Positions 57,595 to 64,000 of a stretch of DNA of 64,000 nt are shown here, piece by piece. A model generated the notes under the pieces. It made no database searches, was not told the DNA's origin, and was given only the letters and a program-made list of their open reading frames with translations. The stretch is taken from positions 7,947,501-8,011,500 of the forward strand of contig NZ_CP024985.1 of assembly GCF_002803845.1 (NCBI RefSeq), in the 5' to 3' direction. The translations under genes and the position numbers were made by a program. The DNA comes from Streptomyces lavendulae subsp. lavendulae (GTDB taxonomy: Bacteria > Actinomycetota > Actinomycetes > Streptomycetales > Streptomycetaceae). Each line of letters opens with the position of its first letter. The first letter of the stretch is position 1.

Positions 57595-58635
57595 TCAGCC
57601 CATGAGCAGGAGCCGGGTCTGCGGTACGAGCTTCCGGTTCACGCTGGTGCTCTGTACGAAAATCGTGAACTCGTCGTTGTGGTCCGGCTTGACGCGGACC
57701 TCCGTGCCGGGCAGGCCCAGCAGGGCGCGGGCCTCGGGTCCGGTGTAGACCCGGTCGGTCTTCTTCTCCAGCACCGCGATCTGCTTGCGCGCCTGGATCT
57801 TCTCCGACTTGCTGAGCTGGTAGAAGGCCCCACCGGTGCGGTACGTGTGTCCGCACTCGACGACCCACTCCCGGATCGCCGCGTCACGGTCCACCGGGAG
57901 CAGCCGGTACTGACCCGGGTCCACCGGGGTGAGGCCGGCCGCCTTGATGGTGTCCTTGTTGACGGCCTCCGCGCCCACCGAGAACACGGCCCGCGATCCC
58001 CGGATGCCCTTGGTGCGGCCGACCATGAACTTCTCGGTGGCGTCCCGGATGACCTGCCCGGCCTCCTCCAGGCCCTGCGTGCTGGTGGCGTCCCAGATGG
58101 CGATGTTCTCCTTCGGGAAGCCGTACTGCATGGCCTCCCGCTTACCCATCTGGTCGGGCACGAGGACGGCCAGGGTCCAGTTGTCCTCCTGCTGCGCGAT
58201 CATCTCGGCCACGGCCCCCACCAGCGCGCGCGGATCGCTGCCGGGCGCGTCCGGGCAGCGGTGGCTGGCGTTCTCCTGACCGTCGGTCAGCACGAACGTC
58301 AGGAAGCTGTGGTCGCCGTACAGCTGGGCCGTCTGGGCCAGTTCGCGCTGCGACTTCAGGGCGGCCGCCAGCAGGGCCGTCATTCCCCCCACCCGGTACA
58401 GCTGCTTCAGGGACGGCATCCGCAGCACGTCCTTGTCGTAGATGACGCACTGCACGGTGTCGGCGAACACGTACACCGTGACGCGGGTTTCCTGGTCCAG
58501 CTCCTGCGACCGGCGGGCCAGGTAGGCGATCTGCTGGTCGGCCACCTCGATGACCTTGCCGCGCATGTGTGACATGGACGAGCTGGCGTCCAGCACGAGG
58601 GCGACGTGATTGATGTAGTTCTGGTTTCCGGACAT
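57595..58635 (-). CDS. VWA-domain protein (TerY-like)
   Basis: A 346-residue cytoplasmic von Willebrand A protein. The metal-ion-dependent site is complete: ALVLDASSSMSHM gives Asp16-x-Ser18-x-Ser20, with GGMTALLAAAL and FVLTDGQENASH supplying the Thr and Asp. The C-terminal 120 residues (about 225 on) are strand-rich (TPVDPGQYRLLPVDRDAAIREWVVECGHTY ... QIAVLEKKTDRVYTGPEARALLGLPGTEVRV). The layout resembles VWA partners of tellurite/stress systems such as TerY, and a TerD-domain gene is in the same window, though not adjacent. It shares the 22-bp hairpin with the convergent hypothetical gene. Confidence 0.87.
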   Translation of the reverse strand: MSGNQNYINHVALVLDASSSMSHMRGKVIEVADQQIAYLARRSQELDQETRVTVYVFADTVQCVIYDKDVLRMPSLKQLYRVGGMTALLAAALKSQRELAQTAQLYGDHSFLTFVLTDGQENASHRCPDAPGSDPRALVGAVAEMIAQQEDNWTLAVLVPDQMGKREAMQYGFPKENIAIWDATSTQGLEEAGQVIRDATEKFMVGRTKGIRGSRAVFSVGAEAVNKDTIKAAGLTPVDPGQYRLLPVDRDAAIREWVVECGHTYRTGGAFYQLSKSEKIQARKQIAVLEKKTDRVYTGPEARALLGLPGTEVRVKPDHNDEFTIFVQSTSVNRKLVPQTRLLLMG

Positions 58636-58731
58636 GTCCGCTCCCCCTGGTCGCGTTTCGATGTCCTCACCTTCGCACCCGCCACTGACAATCGACCGTG
58701 GCTCCCGGATCGCGCCGGACGCCCCTCGGTG

Positions 58732-59931
58732 CTACCGCGGGGGCCAGGGGACGTCGGTCTCTACCGGCCGGTCGTAGGCGACGCCGTCGAGGCCCCAGCC
58801 GTACAACTCCCGTACCTGCGCCATGAACCAGTCGGCCCCGGGCCGGGATTCCGCGAGGCCCCGTTCGGGGTCGGCCCAGAGCGCGCGGACGCGCTCCTGC
58901 ACCCGCTCGTCGAGTTCCCAGCCGTCGAGGCGGATCCGGCCCTGCCCGTCGAGGACGAGCGGGGCGTCGCCTTCGAGCTGGTCCCACAGATCGGCGGCCT
59001 GCTCCGCGGTGGTGCGGAACCCGTCCTCGCCGAGGACGGTGCGCAGGAAGGCGGTGTACAGGGCGATGGAGGGGATGGCACTGGAGGCCTGGGTGACCGC
59101 GGCGCCGGCCACGACGGTGAAGGCGCGGCCGTCCTTCTCCTTCAGAAGGGGGGAGGCGTTCAGGTCGCGGGCGGTCCGCTCCAGATGCTCCTTGGCCGCG
59201 CCGATGGTGCCCTGCCGGTACACGGGCGCGGTGACCTCGGAACCGACGTAGGTCAGGGCGGCGGTGGTGAACTTCTCGGCGAGCAGGCCCCGGTCGGCCA
59301 GCGCGTCGACCCACAGGTTCCAGTCGTCGCCGCCCATCACGGCCTCGGTCGCGCGGGTCTCCTCGTCGGTGGCGGGTTCGATCCGGGCCCGTGCGACCCG
59401 TGGTTCCGGGCCGGAGAAGTCCAGCGCGGGTGCCTCGTACGCGCCGCCGAGCGGCTTGATCACGGAGTGGTGGACGGTGCCGGTCGCCGGGTCGGTGCGC
59501 CGCGGGGCCGCGAGGCTGTAGACGAGGTGGTCGACCGGCCCGTAGTGCTCCGCCAGAAGGTCGCAGATCCGGTTCTTGGCCTCGGTGGAGAAGGCGTCGG
59601 CGTTCACGAACCGGATGTCGTGCCCGCCGTCGGCGGCGAGTTCGGCGGCGGCCGCGGTGCGGTACCAGCCGGCGGTCGCGGTGCGGCGCCCGTTGTCGGG
59701 CGTCTCGAAGGCGACGCCGATGCCGCGGATGCCGTGCCGGCGCAGTCCCGTGAGGAGGGTGGCGAGTCCGTAGCCGGCGGAGTGCCCGAGGATGAGCGCG
59801 ACCGGGCGGCGGCCGGCGGCGCGCGCCGGGATGGCGTCCCAGGTGCGGCGCACGCTCCGCGCGGCGCCCTCCGGGTGGGAATTGACGAGCAGGAGTCCGC
59901 GCTGCTTGGGCTCGATCTGGCGAAGGCTCAC
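58732..59931 (-). CDS. fabV: FabV-type enoyl-ACP/trans-2-enoyl-CoA reductase
   Basis: A 399-residue NADH-dependent enoyl reductase of the FabV family, an elongated short-chain dehydrogenase. Family blocks: IEPKQRGLLLVNSHPEGAARSV at the N-terminus, NAD site ALILGHSAGYGLA, VYSLAAPRRTDP, and the catalytic YVGSEVTAPVYRQGTIGAAK with Tyr238 and Lys247 in the FabV spacing of Y-x8-K. With the GTG at 59931 the length and these positions agree with Yersinia FabV (Tyr235, Lys244), so I reject an ATG 180 bp upstream that adds 60 Pro/Arg-rich residues. FabV proteins act in fatty-acid synthesis and resist triclosan. Streptomyces normally uses FabI/InhA, so this is an extra isoenzyme. Confidence 0.92.
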   Translation of the reverse strand: MSLRQIEPKQRGLLLVNSHPEGAARSVRRTWDAIPARAAGRRPVALILGHSAGYGLATLLTGLRRHGIRGIGVAFETPDNGRRTATAGWYRTAAAAELAADGGHDIRFVNADAFSTEAKNRICDLLAEHYGPVDHLVYSLAAPRRTDPATGTVHHSVIKPLGGAYEAPALDFSGPEPRVARARIEPATDEETRATEAVMGGDDWNLWVDALADRGLLAEKFTTAALTYVGSEVTAPVYRQGTIGAAKEHLERTARDLNASPLLKEKDGRAFTVVAGAAVTQASSAIPSIALYTAFLRTVLGEDGFRTTAEQAADLWDQLEGDAPLVLDGQGRIRLDGWELDERVQERVRALWADPERGLAESRPGADWFMAQVRELYGWGLDGVAYDRPVETDVPWPPR

Positions 59932-60195
59932 GAAGGATCCGTTTCGTCCGGGGCGGGGGACGAGGAGCCTGCGCGGGTCCGCGACCGTGCGCGGGCGGGC
60001 GCTCCCCTCGTCCGGGATGAGGACGGGCGGCCGTGCCGCGGGGCCGGTCACCGGCCGGGCCGTCGGACCGGGGTCCTGCTCCGGCCGCCCGTCGTCGACG
60101 AGCGTATCCACCGTCCGGACGGGTGTTCATGACAGAGCGTCACACGGAAATGCCGCCGCTCCTTGTCGTGTCCGGCATTGACATCGCGACCTTGA

Positions 60196-61449
60196 TCATC
60201 GGCTGCCGAGGTCGGCCAGGACCTCGCGGGCGGCTCTGGCCCCGGAGGCCAGCGCGCCCTGGAGGGAACCGGTGGCCCGGTGGTCGCCGCAGACGTACCG
60301 GCCGGGGCCGAAGCGGGTCGTCCTGGTCAGGAGCAGTGGCGGGGGCATGGCGGGCAGCGCGTCCCGGACGGTGCAGCGGTGCACCGACTCCCAGGCATCG
60401 GTGTCGGTGTCGTACGCCTCCGCGAGCGCGGCCCGGACCGCCGCCTCCTCCGCGGCGCCGGGAGCGCCGAGGACGGAAGTGGAGATCAGGGCCCGGCCGT
60501 CGGCCGCGTAGCCGGAGTGGACCTCGCTGAGCACACAGGTGTTGAGGAACCGGCGCCGGGTGTCGACCAGCAGGGTCGGCTCGGGCAGGGGCGAGCGGGC
60601 GGCGGCGTGGTAGAGGGTGGTGACGGTGCGTCCGGCGGGGACGGTGAGTCCGGGCAGCAGCCCGGCCGCCGCCGACTGGCCGGTGGCGACGACGACCGCG
60701 TCGGCCCGGCGTCGCGTGCCGTCGGCCAGGACCACACCGTCCTCGGCGAGGCGGGCGACCGCGGTCCCACGGCTCAGCACACCGTCGGGGAGGCCCTCGG
60801 CGAGCTGGGCGGGCACCGCGCCGATCCCGTCGGCCGGCAGGCACAGGGTGCCCCGGAGCATGCTGCGCCACACGAAGTGGAGGAACCGGGAGGAGGTCTC
60901 CAGCTCGTCCTCCAGGAACACGCCGGACAGGAAGGGCCGGAAGAAGGACTCGACGAGATCGGCGGAGAATCCCGCGTCGGCCAGTGCGGTCAGGGTGGTC
61001 CGCTCGGGGCGCGCCCGCAGCCGGCGGGGAGGGAGGAGGGCGTCCCGTGCCGTCAGGACCCCGAGCGCGGCCAGGTCGCGGGCCGAGGCCAGCCGGCCCG
61101 GAAGCAGGTCGCGGCTCTCGCCGGGGCGCCGGGTGGGATCGGTGAACCGGCGCAGGCGCCCGCCGCCGGTGTGCACGAGCACGCCCGGGGTGAAGGGACG
61201 CAGGCGCAGCGGCCTGAGCGCGATGCGGCGTTTGACCTGCGGATAGGACGTGTTGAACACCTGGAATCCGCGGTCGAGGACGAAGCCGGAGACCCGGTCG
61301 GTGCGCATGCGCCCACCGACCGTTTCGGCCGCCTCCACCAGGCTGACGCCGACGCCCGAGGCGAGCAGGTCGGCGGTGCAGGCGAGTCCCGCAGCGCCCG
61401 CACCGACCACGACCACGTGCTTGCCGCGGCCCTGTCCGTCTCGCCCCAT
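60196..61449 (-). CDS. FAD-dependent amine-oxidase/phytoene-desaturase-like protein
   Basis: A 417-residue flavoprotein. N-terminal FAD motif: HVVVVGAGAAGLACTADLLASGVGVSLVEAAETVGGRMRTD; C-terminal FAD motif: RFGPGRYVCGDHRATGSLQGALASGARAA. The GGRMRTD and FVLDRGFQVFN segments place it in the NAD(P)-binding_8/amine oxidase fold. Many actinobacterial members are annotated as phytoene desaturase-like with unknown substrate. It lies 49 bp downstream of the UBP-type zinc finger gene on the same strand and probably belongs to the same operon as that gene and the MMPL transporter. Confidence 0.9.
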   Translation of the reverse strand: MGRDGQGRGKHVVVVGAGAAGLACTADLLASGVGVSLVEAAETVGGRMRTDRVSGFVLDRGFQVFNTSYPQVKRRIALRPLRLRPFTPGVLVHTGGGRLRRFTDPTRRPGESRDLLPGRLASARDLAALGVLTARDALLPPRRLRARPERTTLTALADAGFSADLVESFFRPFLSGVFLEDELETSSRFLHFVWRSMLRGTLCLPADGIGAVPAQLAEGLPDGVLSRGTAVARLAEDGVVLADGTRRRADAVVVATGQSAAAGLLPGLTVPAGRTVTTLYHAAARSPLPEPTLLVDTRRRFLNTCVLSEVHSGYAADGRALISTSVLGAPGAAEEAAVRAALAEAYDTDTDAWESVHRCTVRDALPAMPPPLLLTRTTRFGPGRYVCGDHRATGSLQGALASGARAAREVLADLGSR

Positions 61450-61498
61450 GTGCGATCACCCTCTCCTCGGCCTCCCGGTCCCCCTCGTGGGGGAGACG

Positions 61499-61951
61499 CT
61501 ACGTCCCGTTCTCACCGGGGGCCGGTTCGCCACGGCGGGGCCCGTCACCGCCCTCACCCCTCTCCCCCCGCTTCGCCCGCGGCCGGGCCCCTGGATGCAC
61601 CGGCCGGCCGCGGGCCGGTGGTGCCGGGACGAGGTAGAGGTGGTCGCGGTAGCACCAGGCCCAGTTCTCCCCGCTCCTGTACGACTCGGCGATCGGGTGG
61701 GACGAGGACTGCGCGTGCGCGTGGGCGTGGCGGCCGGGGGAACTGTCGCAGCAGCCCACCTCTCCGCAGGTCAGGCAGCGCAGCAGCCGGTGCCAGGTCG
61801 TTCCGAGCGCCAGACAGGCGGCGCAGCCCCGCTCCGCTCCGCGGTCGGTGGGCAGGAGGTCCTGGTCGAGGTGGGCGCAGGTGGTGCCGTCGGGCCGCCC
61901 GCCGTCGGGGGCGGTGGTCCAGCGGGGGGCCTGCCCGTGGGCAGCGGTCAT
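61499..61951 (-). CDS. Second UBP-type zinc finger protein
   Basis: A 150-residue protein. Finger ligands are Cys25 (CAHLDQD), Cys43, Cys46, Cys59, Cys62, Cys67/Cys68, His75 and His85, with GCCDSSPGRHAHAHAQ and the tail ENWAWCYRDHLYLV. The pattern matches the finger at 9186-9539 residue for residue in its core, with an added N-terminal CAHLD element typical of full-length members. The tail is Arg/Gly/Pro-rich and unstructured. Its start overlaps the stop of the MMPL gene (ATGA), and a flavoprotein gene follows, so this second copy also sits beside an FAD enzyme. Function unknown; ubiquitin-like binding is not expected in this host. Confidence 0.88.
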   Translation of the reverse strand: MTAAHGQAPRWTTAPDGGRPDGTTCAHLDQDLLPTDRGAERGCAACLALGTTWHRLLRCLTCGEVGCCDSSPGRHAHAHAQSSSHPIAESYRSGENWAWCYRDHLYLVPAPPARGRPVHPGARPRAKRGERGEGGDGPRRGEPAPGENGT

Positions 61952-64000
61952 GGTGTTCCTCCTCCGGGGTGCTGCCGGGTGGCGGTCGGGCGTCCGGGCC
62001 ACCAGAAGCGGTTGCCGGTCAGCAGGACGAGTGCGGGTACCAGGACGGTACGGACGAGGAGGGTGTCGAGCAGCACCCCGATGCCGACGATGACGCCGAT
62101 CTGGGTCAGGGTGATCAGCGGGAGGACCCCGAGGACCGCGAAGACGGAGGCCAGCAGGACGCCGGCGCTGGTGATCACACCGCCGGTGACGGTCAGGGCG
62201 CGCAGGACCGCAGTGCGGGTGGGGTGCCCGGAGAGGGTCTCCTCGCGGGCGCGGGCGATGAGGAAGATGTTGTAGTCGACGCCGAGGGCGACGAGGAACA
62301 GGAAGGACAGCAACGGGACGGTGCTGTCCAGCGCGGGGAAGCCGTAGACCGTGCCGAAGACGATCCGGCCCGCTCCCAGCGCGGCGAAGTAGGACCCGAT
62401 GACGGTGGCCACCAGGAGGACGGGGGCCACCAGGGAGCGCAGCAGTGCGGCGAGGACGAGGAAGACGATGGCCAGGACGAGCGGGACGACCAGGCGCGTG
62501 TCGTGCGCGGTGGCCCGTTCCACGTCGTAGTTCCCGGCGGTGGTGCCGCCCACGAGCGCATCGGCCCCCGGAATTCCGGCGAGACGCGTGCGCAGCGCGC
62601 GGATGGTGTCGTCGGAGGACGGGGTGCCGGGTGCGGCGGCCGGCACCGCTTCGGCGCGGGCGTACCGGTCGGTGCGCTCCGTGGCGGTGACGTCCGCGAT
62701 GCCGGGGGTGCGCCGCGCCGCCTCCAGGACCTCGTCGGCGGCGGCGGGGGAGGAGATCAGGGTGAGCGGCTCGCCCGCCCCGGCGGGCCGGACGGTGGCG
62801 AGCGTGCGCTGGCCGAGGACGGCCTCGGGGGTCTTGCGGAAGGAGTCCGCCTGGGCCAGGCCGGTGTGCAGGCCGAGGCCGCCGGAAGCGAGGGCCACGA
62901 GGGCCGCAGTCCCGGCCAGCGCGACGAGTGCGGGACGCCGGGAGACGGCGGTGCCGATGCGCGACCAGATGCCGCCGCGGTCGACGGCCCGGGGCTCGCC
63001 CCGCCGGGGTACCAGCGGCCAGAACAGCCGGCGTCCCGGCAGGACCAGCGCCGCGGGCAGCACCAGGAGGGCGAAGGCCATCGCGACGAGGATGCCGACG
63101 GCGCCGGCGAAACCCAGTCCTCGGTTGCCGCCGAGCTCGGCGGCCAGCAGGGTCAGCAGGCTCAGGACGACGGTGGTGCCGCTGGCGAGGACGGAGGGGG
63201 CGGTGCCGCGCCAGGCACGGGCCATGGCGGTGAAACGGTCGGCGGTGAGGTGGAGTTCGTCGCGGTAGCGGGAGACCAGCAGCAGTGCGTAGTTGGTTCC
63301 GGCTCCGAAGACGAGCACGGACAGGATCCCGGCGGACGAGGCGTCCACCTCGATGCCGGCGTGCGGGGCGAGGGCCCCCACCAGGCCCGCGGCGAACCGG
63401 TCGGCGGAGGCCACCACGAGCAGGGGGACCAGCCACAGTACGGGGCTGCGGTAGGTGATCAGGAGCAGGACCGCGACGACGGAGCCCGTGGCGATCAGCA
63501 GGGTGGTGTCGGCCCCCTCGAAGACGGCCGCGATGTCGGCCCGGAACGCGGGTCCACCGGTGACCTGGGCCCGCAGGGGGGCGTCGATGTCCTCGGAGGC
63601 GGTGGCGCGGATCTCCTCGATCCTCGCGGTGTTCTGCCGCTCGCCGGTGTCGGTGGCGAGCAGTACCGGGACCGTCGCGACCTTGTTCCCCGTCACCTCG
63701 GGGCGCGCCGCCCCGGGGACGAGGCCCAGGGCGCCGAGCCGCAGGGCCCGTCGGTCGATCTCCGCGCGCTGGGCGGCGGTCAGGGGAGCGCCGTCGGCGT
63801 TGCTGTAGACGACGACGGCGGGCGCCACCGCGCCGGACGGGAAGGTCTCGACGATCCCGGCGACCCGGGCCGACTGCGAGGAGGCGGGCAGTGCGCCGCC
63901 GCCCGAGTCCGTGGTGGCCGCCCCGGAAGGACCGAGGGCGAAGGCCGCCGCCAGGCCCGCGACGGTGAGCAGGAGGACGAGCCAGGCGTACGCCCGCGGG
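61948..64000 (-). CDS. MMPL-family RND transporter, 5' end outside window
   Basis: At least 684 residues of an MMPL transporter; the gene continues past the window edge, where the frame still reads AYAWLVLLLTVAGLAAAFALGP, the first membrane helix. Hallmarks: GAGTNYALLLVSRYRDEL and, in the second half, ALGVDYNIFLIARAREE, the two matching helix-4 proton-relay motifs, plus paired exterior domains. MMPL proteins export lipids, siderophores or drugs using proton flow. The 3' end overlaps the UBP-type gene by 4 bases. Only the N-terminal few residues seem to be missing. Confidence 0.92.
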   Translation of the reverse strand, partial: PRAYAWLVLLLTVAGLAAAFALGPSGAATTDSGGGALPASSQSARVAGIVETFPSGAVAPAVVVYSNADGAPLTAAQRAEIDRRALRLGALGLVPGAARPEVTGNKVATVPVLLATDTGERQNTARIEEIRATASEDIDAPLRAQVTGGPAFRADIAAVFEGADTTLLIATGSVVAVLLLITYRSPVLWLVPLLVVASADRFAAGLVGALAPHAGIEVDASSAGILSVLVFGAGTNYALLLVSRYRDELHLTADRFTAMARAWRGTAPSVLASGTTVVLSLLTLLAAELGGNRGLGFAGAVGILVAMAFALLVLPAALVLPGRRLFWPLVPRRGEPRAVDRGGIWSRIGTAVSRRPALVALAGTAALVALASGGLGLHTGLAQADSFRKTPEAVLGQRTLATVRPAGAGEPLTLISSPAAADEVLEAARRTPGIADVTATERTDRYARAEAVPAAAPGTPSSDDTIRALRTRLAGIPGADALVGGTTAGNYDVERATAHDTRLVVPLVLAIVFLVLAALLRSLVAPVLLVATVIGSYFAALGAGRIVFGTVYGFPALDSTVPLLSFLFLVALGVDYNIFLIARAREETLSGHPTRTAVLRALTVTGGVITSAGVLLASVFAVLGVLPLITLTQIGVIVGIGVLLDTLLVRTVLVPALVLLTGNRFWWPGRPTATRQHPGGGTP

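Noticed and set aside
59932..60111. N-terminal 60-residue extension of FabV
   Set aside because: Pro/Arg-rich sequence with no family match. The GTG at 59931 gives the standard FabV length and active-site numbering.
1..64000. CRISPR arrays, rRNA genes or insertion sequences
   Set aside because: No regularly spaced repeats, no rRNA-like stretch and no transposase with inverted ends were seen on either strand.

Overview
The window is very GC-rich actinobacterial chromosome, almost certainly Streptomyces or a close relative. Supporting marks are a short chaplin, an AfsR/SARP-type regulator, an ECF41 sigma factor, an RsbW-type anti-sigma kinase with a STAS antagonist, frequent GTG starts, many ATGA/GTGA stop-start overlaps and one TTA codon. 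There are about 60 real genes, one tRNA-like gene, and no rRNA, CRISPR array or intact mobile element. The left end cuts an ABC-F gene and the right end cuts an MMPL transporter gene.

Layout. 1-2.3 kb: a streptogramin-resistance pair (ABC-F ribosome protector and virginiamycin B lyase with its catalytic residues intact). 2.4-5.7 kb: hypothetical protein, amidohydrolase with its GntR regulator and candidate operators, and a Tat-exported DJ-1/PfpI protein. 6.0-9.5 kb: a tightly coupled signalling operon of a response regulator fused to a thioredoxin-reductase-like flavoprotein, a soluble cyclic-nucleotide-domain histidine kinase and a UBP-type zinc finger. 9.6-11.9 kb: chaplin, anti-sigma kinase, STAS protein, lipoprotein. 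12-14.7 kb: ketopantoate-reductase-like enzyme plus DMT exporter, with an ArsR-type regulator and two matching palindromes. 14.8-17.7 kb: membrane proteins, VOC protein and SixA-type phosphatase. 17.8-23.8 kb: ECF41 sigma factor, cupin, bldA-dependent LysR, PPOX protein, TetR/MFS efflux pair with a complex operator, DUF985 cupin. 24-27 kb: an unusual S-adenosylhomocysteine-hydrolase-like protein behind an AT-rich leader, a decayed quinone reductase, and a CurA-type reductase divergent from a 1,114-residue AfsR-like regulator (27.2-30.6 kb).

31-44.8 kb holds two flavoprotein oxidoreductases, a secreted TAP-type hydrolase, a glycopeptide-type glycosyltransferase next to a P450-TetR pair with twin operators, a large TerD-domain protein, an NHL-repeat secreted protein and a tRNA-Trp-like gene. 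45.5-56 kb is bracketed by two almost identical 701/703-bp copies of a locus for a secreted lysozyme-like transglycosylase (leader, gene and terminator). Between them lie a membrane protein, a 1,573-residue HEAT-repeat protein, small membrane or secreted proteins and a sirtuin. 56-64 kb: LuxR-type regulator, hypothetical protein, VWA protein, FabV-type enoyl reductase, an amine-oxidase-fold flavoprotein, a second UBP-type zinc finger and the MMPL transporter.

The genes form many small regulator-target modules rather than one large biosynthetic cluster. The strongest candidates for something little described are the redox-flavoprotein/cNMP-kinase/UBP-finger operon, the homogenised transglycosylase duplication and the catalytically altered SAHH-like protein.
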